Shown: positions 15,705 to 24,752, counted from the first letter of the stretch. The stretch: DNA of 64,000 nucleotides from Micromonospora aurantiaca ATCC 27029 (GCF_000145235.1 NC_014391.1:62001-126000); one strand, 5' to 3'. A program made the numbers and translations. Notes: generated from the letters alone by a model not told the origin.

Positions 15705-18242
15705 ATGACTCCGGATCATGACCGTGCGCGGGGCCCAGGCGGTCGTACCGGTCTGGCCGACCTGCTGCGCGGGCACCGGCTCGCCGTCGGCCTGACCCAG
15801 GCCGAGCTGGCGGGCCGGGCCGGCGTGGGCGTACGGACGGTCCGCGATCTGGAACGGGGGCGGGCCACCCGGCCCCAGCGCACCACAGTCGACCTGCTGG
15901 CCGACGCGCTCGGCCTGAGCGGTGACGAGCGGCGGGAGTTCGTCGACACCGCCCGGCCCGCGGCATCCCGCCTCCCCGCAGCCGGTGCCGCCGCCGACGA
16001 TCCGCCGGTGGCGCTGCCCCAGCCCGTACCGCTGCTCGGCCGGGAACGGGACGTGGCGGAGGTGTCCGGGCTGCTCGACGCGTACCCGGTGGTGAGCCTC
16101 GTGGGGCTCGCCGGGGTGGGCAAGACGGCGCTGGCCGTCACCGTCGCGCACGCGGTGGCGGCCCGCCACCCGGCGGGCGTGGCCGGGGTGCTCGTGGGCG
16201 AGGGCTCGGACGCCGCCGACGTGCTCGCCGCGTCGGCGTCGATGTTCGGCGTGAACCGGCTGGCCGACCTGTCCTGCCGGATCGGCGACCGGCGGGCGCT
16301 GCTGCTCGTCGACGCCGTCGACCGGGCGCCGGAGCCGGTGGCCGAGGCGCTCCGCGTCCTGACCGCCGCCGTGCCGACGCTGCGGGTGCTGGTGACCGGC
16401 CGCCGCCCGGTCGGCCTGGCCGGCGAGATGGTCCGGCCGGTCGCGCCGCTCGACGTACCGCCGGCCGGCACCGAACCCGCCGACCGGGCCGGCCTGGACC
16501 GCTGGCCGGCGGCGGCGCTGTTCGCCGCCCGCTTCGCCCAGGCCCGCCGGGAACCACCGACCCCGGCCGAGCTGCCGGCACTCGCCGCGCTCGTGCGCCG
16601 GCTCGGCGGACTGCCGCTCGCCATCGAGCTGATGGCGGCACGGGGACGCATCCTCGACGTCACCGAGCTGCTCGACCGCTACGGCGACCGCGTCCTGGAC
16701 CTGACCGGCGTACGCCCCGGCTGGGAGCCCGCCGACCCGTCCGCCGGCACTGTGACGCTGCGCGACGCCGTGGCGACCAGCTATCACCTGCTCGCCAGCG
16801 CCGACCGGGCGGCGCTGCGGCGGCTGTCCGCGTTCCGTAACCGCTGGTCGGTCGAGCTGGCCGAGGATCTGCTCGCCGACGGCGGCCGGCGGTGGGACGC
16901 CGCGCCGATGCTGGACCGGCTGCGCGAGCTGGGCCTGCTGAGTGTCAGGGGCACCGGCCCGTTCCGGTTCCGTCTGCTGGACGCGGTCCGTGACTTCGCC
17001 GCGGAACAGGCCGACCTGGAGGGCGAGACCGCCCGGATCCGGATGCGGCACGCCGCGGTGATCGCCGGTCTGGTCCACCGCACCGCGCCGGGGCTGGTGG
17101 GCGCACAGATGTCCGGCGCGGTGCACGTGCTCGACGAGGCGACGAGCGACATCACCGCCGCGCTGGCGTACGCCGCCGAGCACGCGCCGGAGACCGCGCT
17201 CCTGCTCGCCGCCTCACTGCCCCGATGGTGGCGGCTGCGCGGGCGGGACGTGTCCGGCCGGCGCCGGCTGCGGCGGCTGCTCGCCGATCCGCGTACCGCT
17301 GGTGCCCGGCCCACGCTGCGGGCCTGGGCCATGCTCGGCGCGGCCCGGCTCGCCGCCGAGCACGGCGCGGGCGCGGAGGAACTCCCGGCGGCCCGGGCCG
17401 CCCTGGTCGTCTTCGCCGAGGCGGGCGACGTGACCGGCGAACTGTCCGCCCGGTCCGTGCTCTGCGCGCTGCTGCTCGGGCTCGGCGCGCACGACGAGGC
17501 CCGCGAGCAGGCCGAGGCCGCACTGGCCTCGGCCACCCGGCACCACCGGGTACGCGAGATGGCCGTCGCCCAGGCGCACCTGACCTGGCACGACGTACGC
17601 GAAGGTCGGCTGGCCGGTGCCCGGCGGCGGCTGGCGACTGTCGACCGCCTGGCGGCACAGTGCGGTGACCAGCGCCTGCGTGTGCTGGCGCGTGCCGATC
17701 AGGCCGAGCTGACCCGCCTGGAGGGCCGATACGCCGAGGCGGTCGAGCAGGGTCGCCGGGTGGCGGCCGCGCTCGCGGAGCTGGGTGATCCCGGGCGGCG
17801 GCGCCGGACGGTCGGCGCGGTCGGGCTGGCGCTCGCCCACGCCGGGCGCACCGACGAGGCGCTGGCCACGATCGCCGAGCTGTGGCCGTCGGGAGTGGTG
17901 CCGGGTCGGCGCCGTCCACCGGCCGTGGAGATGCTCGATCCGCCGGGCCCGGGTGGGGACGCGCGCACCGAGGACGCGCTGCGCGGGTTGATCGAGGGGC
18001 ACGTGGCGCTGCACCGGGGAGACCGGGAGCTGGCGGCGGAGTGGTTCGCCGCGGCTGCCGACGCGGCCGAGGGTGTCGCCGATCGGCGGGATCTGGTCGA
18101 GGCGCTGGTGGGGCTGGCGGTCAGCACCGCTGATCCGGCCGTGCTGGATCGGCTGGACGCGGCGCGACAGGTCACCGGCGTCAGCCTGCTGCCGCAGGAG
18201 GAGGAGTTGCTGTTCTCCCTGACGGCCCGACGGGGGCGATGA
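15705..18242 (+). CDS. XRE-type HTH, NTPase and TPR transcriptional regulator
   Basis: An 845-residue multidomain regulator. An N-terminal XRE helix-turn-helix (about residues 15-75: LLRGHRLAVGLTQAELAGRAGVG... VRTVRDLERGRATRPQ) is followed by an NB-ARC/STAND-like NTPase with Walker A GLAGVGKTALAV (about 133-144), LLLVDAVDRAPEP as Walker B (about 200-212) and LPLAIELMAARG. The C-terminal half consists of degenerate TPR helices (about 480-830). Such proteins act as ATP-switched activators (AfsR/LuxR-LAL style logic without the BTAD or LuxR output). ATG 15705 fits better than upstream GTG 15669. It is not in an evident operon, and target genes are unknown. Confidence 0.85.
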   Translation: MTPDHDRARGPGGRTGLADLLRGHRLAVGLTQAELAGRAGVGVRTVRDLERGRATRPQRTTVDLLADALGLSGDERREFVDTARPAASRLPAAGAAADDPPVALPQPVPLLGRERDVAEVSGLLDAYPVVSLVGLAGVGKTALAVTVAHAVAARHPAGVAGVLVGEGSDAADVLAASASMFGVNRLADLSCRIGDRRALLLVDAVDRAPEPVAEALRVLTAAVPTLRVLVTGRRPVGLAGEMVRPVAPLDVPPAGTEPADRAGLDRWPAAALFAARFAQARREPPTPAELPALAALVRRLGGLPLAIELMAARGRILDVTELLDRYGDRVLDLTGVRPGWEPADPSAGTVTLRDAVATSYHLLASADRAALRRLSAFRNRWSVELAEDLLADGGRRWDAAPMLDRLRELGLLSVRGTGPFRFRLLDAVRDFAAEQADLEGETARIRMRHAAVIAGLVHRTAPGLVGAQMSGAVHVLDEATSDITAALAYAAEHAPETALLLAASLPRWWRLRGRDVSGRRRLRRLLADPRTAGARPTLRAWAMLGAARLAAEHGAGAEELPAARAALVVFAEAGDVTGELSARSVLCALLLGLGAHDEAREQAEAALASATRHHRVREMAVAQAHLTWHDVREGRLAGARRRLATVDRLAAQCGDQRLRVLARADQAELTRLEGRYAEAVEQGRRVAAALAELGDPGRRRRTVGAVGLALAHAGRTDEALATIAELWPSGVVPGRRRPPAVEMLDPPGPGGDARTEDALRGLIEGHVALHRGDRELAAEWFAAAADAAEGVADRRDLVEALVGLAVSTADPAVLDRLDAARQVTGVSLLPQEEELLFSLTARRGR

Positions 18243-18321
18243 GCGTCTTGTCGTCACCCCGGTCGATCGCGGTGGCCGCACTGCGCGTCGGCCGGCACGG
18301 GAGGGGCGGAGGGCGCGGGGG

Positions 18322-18374
18322 TGGCGCGAGCGAAGTAGCCCCCTGGTACTGCCCCTCGCTCCACGCTCGCGCCA
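18322..18374. terminator. Inverted repeat between convergent genes
   Basis: TGGCGCGAGCG (18322-18332) and CGCTCGCGCCA (18364-18374) form a perfect 11-base inverted repeat with a 31-base loop in the 281-base gap between the convergent XRE-NTPase and MarR genes. It is probably a bidirectional terminator; nothing else was seen in this gap. Confidence 0.45.
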
Positions 18375-18523
18375 GCACCCCCCGGTGCCCCCCGCTGCCG
18401 GAAGACTACCGAGGTCGGACGACCGATTCGCGAATATGTGGACCGCTTTGTCCGGCCGTTCGGGCGGTTCTGCCGGTCATTCTGCCGGTGACCGGCAGGT
18501 AGTGCCCGGCAGGTCGCGGACCG

Positions 18524-19015
18524 TCAGGCGGCGTCCTCGACCGGCTCGGTGCTGCCGGCGGTGGCGCCCGGATGGACCGCGTCGCGTACCCGGCGCAGCC
18601 CGTCCAGCAGCCCGTCGAGCTGCGCCGGGTCGAGCTGGCTGGTGAACCACTGCTCGATGATCCGCAGATGGCCGGGAAGGACGTCGTCCAGCCGGCTGAG
18701 CCCGGCGGTGGTCACCACCGCGAAGGAACTGCGCCGATCGGACGGGCAGGCACGCCGGCAGATCAGCCCGTCCCGCTCCATCCGGTCGACCACGCGGGTC
18801 ACGCCGCTGGTGGAGAGCGAGGTCTGCGCGGCCAGGTCAGTCATCCGCAGCTGGTTGTTGGGTGAGCGGGCGAGCCGGGTCAGCACCTCGAACTCGACCG
18901 GGGAGAGGCCGTGCTCCTCGAACTGGGCGGCGAACCGGGCGGCGAGCCCGGCGTGCGCCTCGACGAGCAGGCCGACGGCGGTGATCCGGGGGTCGTCGAA
19001 CACGTTCTGGTCCAC
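18524..19015 (-). CDS. MarR-family transcriptional regulator
   Basis: A 163-residue winged-helix regulator. The MarR core runs from LSPVEFEVLTRLARSPNNQLR through MTDLAAQTSLSTSGVTRVVDRMERDGLI (recognition helix, about residues 55-90) to the wing CPSDRRSSFAVVTTAGL. The start is GTG 19015. It is divergent from the YceI gene, and a perfect CAACTATAGTTG palindrome in the 101-base gap overlaps the likely promoter, so it is expected to autorepress and control the YceI protein. MarR proteins often sense oxidants or phenolic compounds; whether this one does is unknown. It has a typical dimerising C-terminal helix and an acidic tail. Confidence 0.92.
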   Translation of the reverse strand: MDQNVFDDPRITAVGLLVEAHAGLAARFAAQFEEHGLSPVEFEVLTRLARSPNNQLRMTDLAAQTSLSTSGVTRVVDRMERDGLICRRACPSDRRSSFAVVTTAGLSRLDDVLPGHLRIIEQWFTSQLDPAQLDGLLDGLRRVRDAVHPGATAGSTEPVEDAA

Positions 19016-19034
19016 GCCACCATCCTAGCAACAC

Positions 19035-19067
19035 TTGACACGGGGAATATTGTCTCAACTATAGTTG
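19035..19067. promoter_or_regulatory. YceI promoter with MarR-type operator
   Basis: TTGACA at 19035-19040 and TATAGT at 19060-19065 (19-base spacer; AACTAT at 17 bases is an alternative) form a promoter for the YceI gene. The perfect 12-base palindrome CAACTATAGTTG (19056-19067) covers the -10, an ideal MarR repression site. Confidence 0.65.
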
Positions 19068-19116
19068 CTCAGTCAGTCGTTGGGCTCCTAAACATTCTTC
19101 TCCGGAGGAGAGCATC

Positions 19117-19698
19117 ATGACCAGCAGCACCGAGGCGACTACCCGCGACTGGGAGGGTCTCACCATCCCCACCCCCGGCACCTACGTGCTGGACGCCGCG
19201 CACAAGCGTGTCGGCTTCGTCGCGCGGCACATGATGGTCAGCAAGGTACGCGGTGAGTTCGCGGACGCCACCGCCACCATCACCGTCACCGACGACCCGA
19301 TGCAGTCCTCGGTCACCGCCAGCATCCAGGCGGCCAGCATCAACACCGCCCAGGCGGACCGCGACGCGCACCTGCGCAGCCCGGAGTTCCTCGACGCGGA
19401 GCAGTTCCCGACGCTGGAGTTCCGCAGCACCGAGGTGAAGTCCCGCGAGGGCAACGAGTTCGTGCTCGTCGGCGAGCTGACCATCAAGGGCGTGACCCGT
19501 CAGGTCGAGCTCGAGGTGGAGTTCGAGGGCGTCGGCCGCAGCCCGTTCGGGCAGGACATCTTCGGCTTCTCCGCCTCCACCGAGATCGACCGGGAGGACT
19601 TCGGTCTGACCTGGAACGTGGCGCTGGAGACCGGTGGCGTCCTGGTCGGCCGCAAGGTCAAGATCGAGATCGAGGGTGAGGCCATCCGCCAGGGCTGA
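19117..19698 (+). CDS. YceI-family lipid-binding-like protein
   Basis: A 193-residue YceI-domain protein (whole length). Family blocks are TPGTYVLDAAHKRVGFVARHMMVSKVRGEF near the start, the middle SINTAQADRDAHLRSPEFLD, and the end ASTEIDREDFGLTWN. The fold is a lipocalin-like beta barrel that can bind isoprenoid lipids. No signal peptide is present, so it is probably cytoplasmic, unlike periplasmic E. coli YceI. ATG 19117 has a GGAGGAG ribosome site. It is controlled by the divergent MarR gene through the shared palindrome and ends in a strong hairpin. Its physiological role in actinobacteria is not established. Confidence 0.92.
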   Translation: MTSSTEATTRDWEGLTIPTPGTYVLDAAHKRVGFVARHMMVSKVRGEFADATATITVTDDPMQSSVTASIQAASINTAQADRDAHLRSPEFLDAEQFPTLEFRSTEVKSREGNEFVLVGELTIKGVTRQVELEVEFEGVGRSPFGQDIFGFSASTEIDREDFGLTWNVALETGGVLVGRKVKIEIEGEAIRQG

Positions 19699-19716
19699 GC
19701 CCGGCACAGGCCCGCA

Positions 19717-19747
19717 GGGCCCGCACCGTCCCCGACGGTGCGGGCCC
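19717..19747 (+). terminator. Hairpin terminator after YceI gene
   Basis: GGGCCCGCACCGTC (19717-19730) and GACGGTGCGGGCCC (19734-19747) are perfect complements with a 3-base loop, followed by TTCTC. It lies 18 bases after the stop codon. Confidence 0.85.
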
Positions 19748-19950
19748 TTCTCGCGTACGCCCCGGCGGTGCGATCGTCACGTGAAGTTCTCCGCACTGAC
19801 GCGCTGGTGACGGCGGTGACGGGGTACAGGTGCAGACCTGTCGCCCGTCCAGCCGGGTGGCGGGGCGGGCGCACTTACGCCCACCACGTGAATGGTTCAC
19901 AATGCGTTGCGGAACGGTACGGTTCCGTCGCACCGGCGCCGGGAGGACAC

Positions 19951-21429
19951 ATGGGCAGAGACGTCGAGCAGGGCGCCTTCTCCCGCGAGGATCGGGTCCG
20001 CTACCGGCAGAAGGTCCGACGGTGCCTGGACGTGTTCGCGCTGATGCTCGACGACTTCGGCTTCGACGCCGACCGCCCGATGACCGGGCTGGAGATCGAG
20101 CTGAACCTGATCGACGCGGCCGCCGAACCGGCCATGCGCAACGACCAGATCCTCGCCGACATCGCCGACCCGCTGTTCCAGACCGAGCTGGGGCAGTTCA
20201 ACCTCGAACTGAACGCCTCGCCCCGGCTGATCGAGGGCAGCGGCTTCGCCGACTACGAGCAGGACCTGCGCAGCAGTCTCAGCCGCGCCGACGAGCGGGC
20301 CGCCAAGTCCGACGCGACGATCATGATGGTCGGCATCCTGCCCACGCTCACCGAACGCCACCTGGTCGCCGACAACCTCTCCACCAACGAGCGGTACCGC
20401 GTCCTCAACGACCAGATCGTCGGCGCCCGCGGCGAGGACATCGAGCTGGACATCAACGGCGTCGAGCGGCTGCGTACGCACACCGACTCGATCGCGCCGG
20501 AGGCTGCCTGCACCAGCCTCCAGTTCCACCTCCAGGTCGCGCCGGACAGCTTCGCCGACTACTGGAACGCCTCCCAGGCCATCGCGGGCGTGCAGGTCGC
20601 CGTCGGTGCCAACTCGCCGTTCCTCTACGGCCGGCAGCTCTGGGCGGAGACCCGGATCGCGCTGTTCCAGCAGGCCACCGACACCCGCCCGGACGAGCTG
20701 AAGGCCCAGGGGGTACGGCCCCGGGTGTGGTTCGGCGAACGCTGGATCACCTCGATCTTCGACCTGTTCGAGGAGAACGTCCGCTACTTCCCGCCGCTGC
20801 TGCCCATCTGCGAGGAGGAGGACCCGGTCGAGGTGCTGCACGCCGGTGGCGTGCCCACGCTCGGTGAGCTGCGGCTGCACAACGGCACCGTCTACCGCTG
20901 GAACCGGCCGGTCTACGACATCATGAACGACCGCCCGCACCTGCGGGTGGAGAACCGGGTGCTGCCCGCCGGCCCGACAGTGGTGGACATGCTCGCCAAC
21001 GCGGCGTTCTACTTCGGGCTGGCCCGCGGCCTCGCCGAGTCGGACCGTCCGATCTGGAGCCAGTTGACGTTCAGCTCGGCGGAGGAGAACTTCCACGCCG
21101 CCGCCCGGCGCGGCATCGAGGCGGTCCTGCACTGGCCCCGGCTCGGGGACGTGCCGGTCACCACGCTCGTACTCGACACGCTGCTGCCGGTGGCCGCGCA
21201 GGGGCTGGACCGGTTCGGTGTCGCCCCGGCCGAGCGGGACCGCCTGCTCGGCGTGATCGAGGGCCGCTGCCGTACCGGCCGCAACGGTGCGGTCTGGCAG
21301 ACCGAGACGGTGTGGGCGGCCGAGCGGAGCCGGGGCCTGGACCGGGAGGCCGCGCTGCACCACATGGTCCAGCGGTACGCCGAGCTCCAGCGCGGCAACG
21401 AACCCGTCCACACCTGGCCCGTCGACTGA
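19951..21429 (+). CDS. Glutamate-cysteine ligase family 2 (GCS2) protein
   Basis: A 492-residue carboxylate-amine ligase. The N-terminal glutamate/ATP-site block MTGLEIELNLIDAAAEPAMR and the following QFNLELNASPR (about residues 45-95) and later NRVLPAGPTVVDMLANAAFY (about 340-365) match the GCS2 family. These enzymes join glutamate to an amine such as cysteine with ATP. Actinobacteria normally use mycothiol, so this paralogue could make gamma-Glu-Cys for another thiol or act on a different amine. No egt or gsh genes are adjacent. ATG 19951 follows a GGGAGG ribosome site; longer upstream frames are unsupported. It is monocistronic, preceded by a gap of about 200 bases. Confidence 0.85.
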   Translation: MGRDVEQGAFSREDRVRYRQKVRRCLDVFALMLDDFGFDADRPMTGLEIELNLIDAAAEPAMRNDQILADIADPLFQTELGQFNLELNASPRLIEGSGFADYEQDLRSSLSRADERAAKSDATIMMVGILPTLTERHLVADNLSTNERYRVLNDQIVGARGEDIELDINGVERLRTHTDSIAPEAACTSLQFHLQVAPDSFADYWNASQAIAGVQVAVGANSPFLYGRQLWAETRIALFQQATDTRPDELKAQGVRPRVWFGERWITSIFDLFEENVRYFPPLLPICEEEDPVEVLHAGGVPTLGELRLHNGTVYRWNRPVYDIMNDRPHLRVENRVLPAGPTVVDMLANAAFYFGLARGLAESDRPIWSQLTFSSAEENFHAAARRGIEAVLHWPRLGDVPVTTLVLDTLLPVAAQGLDRFGVAPAERDRLLGVIEGRCRTGRNGAVWQTETVWAAERSRGLDREAALHHMVQRYAELQRGNEPVHTWPVD

Positions 21430-21503
21430 CTCCCGCTGCGGCCCTCGCCCTGGCTCGCCTGCGGCCCGGCCGGCCGCGAACGCGCGGGCGCTGGCCCGCG
21501 CCT

Positions 21504-21579
21504 CGTCGATCTTGGAGTTATGGCGCCTCGAATCTTCCGAATGGGAGTTTTGTGAGGTGCCACAACTCCAAGATCGACG
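21504..21579. repeat. Long hairpin repeat element (REP-like)
   Basis: CGTCGATCTTGGAGTT (21504-21519) and AACTCCAAGATCGACG (21564-21579) are perfect 16-base inverted ends. The inner parts TGGCGCCTC and GAGGTGCCA also pair with one mismatch, giving a 76-base near-continuous hairpin between convergent genes. A diverged copy of the left half lies within the MFS gene at 4195-4225. Confidence 0.85.
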
Positions 21580-21633
21580 CGAGTGGGCGGTGGCTCAGCG
21601 GCCGAGGTGACGCGCGGGCTGGGCGGGTGGGGC

Positions 21634-23022
21634 TCAGCGACCCCGGCGGCGGGTGGTCTCGGTGGGCGGCGGCGGATCGGCCTGGCCTGACGAACCGGCC
21701 TGGCCTGACGAACCGGTCTGGCCCGGCGAGGCGGTCGGGGACGAGGAGTCGCCCTGCGGCGAGGCCGTCGTGCTTCGCGGGTTCGGCTCGTCGGCGGTTG
21801 AACCCTTGTCGTGCGAGCCGGCCTGCGTGGGTGACTCGGGTTGCCGCTGCGGTGGCACGGCCCGACCTCGACGGCCGGTGGTGGACCGGGTGGCACGTCC
21901 CCGATCCGTCTCCGTCCGGCCGGACGTCACGCCCGGCCCGTCGTCCACTGCCGCATCCCGGAGCGAACCGGCCGACGCGTTCGGCTCCGTGTCCGGCAGA
22001 GTCGTCCGGCCGGAGAGATCCGACGCCGACCGATCCGACGTCGATCCTCCGTCCGGCTCGGCCGTGTCCTCGCCGATCGCGGGCTCCCCGTCGACGGAGT
22101 CCGGCTCGCCGGTGCGCTGGCGGGGCACTGTCACCCGCTCGGCGCTCCGGCGCTCGGCGCGCTGAGCCAGCGCGGCCATCACCATCGAGCCGCCGACGCC
22201 GGCGATCACCGCGTACGGGGCGATCAGGTGGGCCGACAACTGTTCCGCCGCGATCCCGGCCAGGCGCGGCACGGCAAGCAGGTACGCCAGCGCGACGAGC
22301 AGCGGTCCGGCCGCCCCGGAGGCCGCCGCGCCGACCCGGATCTCCGGTGCGCGGGCGGCTCGGCGGGCCGCCACCAGGCCGATCACCAGGGCGGAGAGCA
22401 CCGACAGCAGCGCACCGGGCCAGTAGAAGTAGTCGCGGATCCAGAACGCGCCACGGTCCGCGCTGATCTGCCAGATGCCGAGCTGGGCGGTGGTCAGGCC
22501 ACGGCCGGCGATCACCCCGTCGACCACCGACACCACGGCGAGCAGCCAGAGCCAGCCGGTGGTGGCGATCAGGTTGGTGGCGGCGGCGCGGGTGTGCAGC
22601 GCCCAGACGGCGAGCAGTACGCCGAGCACCAGCCCCGCGCCCGCGTACGCGGCGGCGACCGCCTGCGGCGAGGAGACGTCCGGCACTCGGGCCGCCCGCG
22701 CGGGTACCGCCACCAGCAGGACGGTGACGATCGCGCCGACACCCGCGGCGAGCGCCAGGCCGAGCCGGGGCAGCGTGCCCGGCGACTCGTCGTCGCCACC
22801 ACGCAGGCGCTGGGCGCAGACCGCACCGACGATGACCGATGTCGCCGCGATCCAGGTCGCCCAGGCGAGGCTCGCTACCCAGGCCGCCTCGGCCCGTACC
22901 GCGCCGTCCGGCACCCAGTTGATGATGCCCAGCCCGTACCCGAAACCGAGCTGCGCGGCACCCGCGCCGGCGGCGACGCCGAGCGCGGCGGCTGTCGATC
23001 CTCCCCAGCCCCGTCTGACCAT
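21634..23022 (-). CDS. Polytopic membrane protein with long disordered tail
   Basis: A 462-residue integral membrane protein of unknown function. From ATG 23022 (MVRRGWGGSTAAALGVAAGA) there are about eight or nine hydrophobic segments up to residue about 280, with a conserved-looking NWVPDG loop after the first and a central QISADRGAFWIRDYFYWPGA loop. The last 180 residues are hydrophilic, rich in Ser/Thr/Pro/Gly/Glu, and end in tandem SSGQ(A/T)G units. The longer open frame beyond 23022 overlaps the divergent PASTA gene and is rejected. It resembles uncharacterised actinobacterial membrane proteins; no catalytic motif was found. Confidence 0.75.
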   Translation of the reverse strand: MVRRGWGGSTAAALGVAAGAGAAQLGFGYGLGIINWVPDGAVRAEAAWVASLAWATWIAATSVIVGAVCAQRLRGGDDESPGTLPRLGLALAAGVGAIVTVLLVAVPARAARVPDVSSPQAVAAAYAGAGLVLGVLLAVWALHTRAAATNLIATTGWLWLLAVVSVVDGVIAGRGLTTAQLGIWQISADRGAFWIRDYFYWPGALLSVLSALVIGLVAARRAARAPEIRVGAAASGAAGPLLVALAYLLAVPRLAGIAAEQLSAHLIAPYAVIAGVGGSMVMAALAQRAERRSAERVTVPRQRTGEPDSVDGEPAIGEDTAEPDGGSTSDRSASDLSGRTTLPDTEPNASAGSLRDAAVDDGPGVTSGRTETDRGRATRSTTGRRGRAVPPQRQPESPTQAGSHDKGSTADEPNPRSTTASPQGDSSSPTASPGQTGSSGQAGSSGQADPPPPTETTRRRGR

Positions 23023-23125
23023 GCCGGGGAGCGTAACGTCCCGTGGTCGGCGCGGCGAGTCGTAACGACGGGCCGTGACCGTCAGTGAGCAACGGATACG
23101 GTTGTCGATGATCGGGGCGGGGAGC

Positions 23126-23797
23126 ATGACGGACGAGCGGCAACCGGCAGGCGACGGCAGCGGACCGGGGCGAGGCAGGCTGCTCCTCGGCGGTGGTGTG
23201 GCAGTGGCCCTGCTGGCCGTGATCGGCGCCAGCGTCGGGTGGATCCTTGCCGGTGAGCCGGAGCGCTCGGCCGCGCCCGGCGACTCCGCACCGCCCGCCG
23301 CAGCGTCCACATCGGCCTCCGCGACCACGGCGCCGCCGGCCACCGCCGCCCAACCATCCGGTACGCGCACCAGCGCCCCGGCCGGGCTCACCGTGCCCGA
23401 GGTGATGGGCGCCGACTTCGAGCAGGCCCGCCGGGACCTGCGCGAGCGCCGCCTCGGCTGGCGACTGGTCTTCGGTACGGGCACCGGACGCACCGTGGAG
23501 CGCACCTCACCGGCTCCCGGCACCCCGGTGAAGCGCGGCACCACCGTCACCGTGTGGGTCTCCGGGCCGGCGCCGGCCGTCACCGTGCCCGACGTGGGCA
23601 CGCTGTCCTGCTCCGACGCGGCCGACGACCTGGTGGAGGCGGGGCTCTATCCCCGGTACGCCACCGGGCGCCAGGGCCCGGTCACGGCACAGGAGCCGGT
23701 GGCCGGCGGTACCGCCCGATGGAACGACCAGGTGACGCTCACCTGCGGCGACAAGGCGTCCGCGCCGCCGACGGTCTCCCTGCCGCCGACGCCGTGA
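23126..23797 (+). CDS. Single-pass PASTA-domain protein
   Basis: A 223-residue membrane protein with a short cytoplasmic head (MTDERQPAGDGSGPGRGR), one transmembrane helix (about residues 18-40) and a Ser/Thr/Ala/Pro-rich linker. Two extracellular PASTA-like units follow: PAGLTVPEVMGADFEQARRD... ending VTVWVSGP, and VTVPDVGTLSCSDAADDLVEAG. PASTA domains bind muropeptides or cross-linked peptidoglycan. The second unit has two Cys that may form a disulfide. The start is uncertain: ATG 23126 is chosen because its N-terminus resembles that of the next paralogue (MSDDRQEP); GTG 23075 and ATG 23108 are alternatives. There is no kinase domain. Confidence 0.75.
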   Translation: MTDERQPAGDGSGPGRGRLLLGGGVAVALLAVIGASVGWILAGEPERSAAPGDSAPPAAASTSASATTAPPATAAQPSGTRTSAPAGLTVPEVMGADFEQARRDLRERRLGWRLVFGTGTGRTVERTSPAPGTPVKRGTTVTVWVSGPAPAVTVPDVGTLSCSDAADDLVEAGLYPRYATGRQGPVTAQEPVAGGTARWNDQVTLTCGDKASAPPTVSLPPTP

Positions 23798-23894
23798 CGA
23801 GCGCGGCGCGCTGATCCCAGCCGGTGTCGCCGGGGACCGCTACGGTGGACGATCGAGGGCCGTGCGCCCCGTCCCGGTGGGGAAAGGACGTGCC

Positions 23895-24749
23895 ATGAGC
23901 GACGACCGTCAGGAACCACCCGCCGGTGACGCGGACGCGACCCGCGCGCTGCCCCCGGATGCCGACGCGACCCGCGCGATGCCGCGCGACGCGGCCGGGC
24001 ACGACGCCGACGCCACCCGTGCGATGCCGAGGAACGCCGCCGAGGAGGACGTGGAGGCGACCCGCGCCATGCCGCGGAACGCGGGCGACGCCACCCGTCC
24101 GCTGCCCGGCGGACCGGCAGGACAGGGCGGGCCGCGCCGTCCCCTCGACGCGACCACCCCGCAGGAACCGGTGGGCGCCTGGTCCGGCCGGGCCGGGGTG
24201 CCGCCACCACGTCCGGCGGGCTATCCCGAGCCCGGCAGCGAGTGGTACGGCGACGAGCAGGCCGGGCGCCGCTGGTGGATGCCGATCCTGCTCGGCATCC
24301 TGGCGCTGCTCCTGCTCGGGTTGATCGGGGCGGGGGTGTGGCTGGCGCTGCGTGCCGCCGACCGGAACTCCGATCCGGGCCCGCCGGTGCCGAGCGCCTC
24401 GGCACAGACGAGCGCCGCCCCGACGACCGCCGCACCGACCAGTGCCGCGCCGAGCAGTTCACCGCCGAGTACGCCGGCCACGACCGCCCCGGTGGAGGTG
24501 CCGATGCCGCCGCTGGTGGGGCTGCCGGAGGCGGCTGCCCGGGCGGCGCTCGACCGGCTGGACCTGGACTACCGGGTGCAACGGCGGGCGTCGGACCGCC
24601 CGGCCGGCACGGTGATCTCCACCGATCCCGAGGCCGGTTACCCGGTGGGCGAGGACGACCGGGTCACGATCGTGGTGGCCGTACCCGCGCCGCCGACGAG
24701 CGGGCCGAGCACTCCGGGCTCCGCCCCGGCGACGACCACGACGCCCTGA
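23895..24749 (+). CDS. PASTA-domain membrane protein with ATRAMP repeats
   Basis: A 284-residue single-pass protein. ATG 23895 follows GGAAAGG. The cytoplasmic N-terminal region (about residues 10-75) has five repeats with core (D/E)ATR(A/P)(L/M)P, for example DATRAMPRDA and EATRAMPRNA. A transmembrane helix at about 135-157 (ILLGILALLLLGLIGAGVWL) is followed by a Ser/Thr/Ala/Pro linker and one PASTA-like unit (PPLVGLPEAAARAALDRLDL... to VTIVVAV). It lacks a kinase domain but has the topology of PknB's sensor half. The repeated Thr in acidic context could be kinase/FHA sites; this is inference. It lies 97 bases after the first PASTA gene, probably the same transcription unit. Confidence 0.78.
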   Translation: MSDDRQEPPAGDADATRALPPDADATRAMPRDAAGHDADATRAMPRNAAEEDVEATRAMPRNAGDATRPLPGGPAGQGGPRRPLDATTPQEPVGAWSGRAGVPPPRPAGYPEPGSEWYGDEQAGRRWWMPILLGILALLLLGLIGAGVWLALRAADRNSDPGPPVPSASAQTSAAPTTAAPTSAAPSSSPPSTPATTAPVEVPMPPLVGLPEAAARAALDRLDLDYRVQRRASDRPAGTVISTDPEAGYPVGEDDRVTIVVAVPAPPTSGPSTPGSAPATTTTP

Positions 24750-24752
24750 GGA

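Noticed and set aside
15579..17183. Leftward 534-codon frame inside the XRE-NTPase gene
   Set aside because: Antisense shadow: composition is Arg/Gly/Val-rich without motifs, while the sense frame has HTH and Walker A.
23023..23601. N-terminal extension of the membrane protein gene up to 23601
   Set aside because: The extension overlaps the divergent PASTA gene and has no ribosome site; the natural start ATG 23022 gives a proper first helix.
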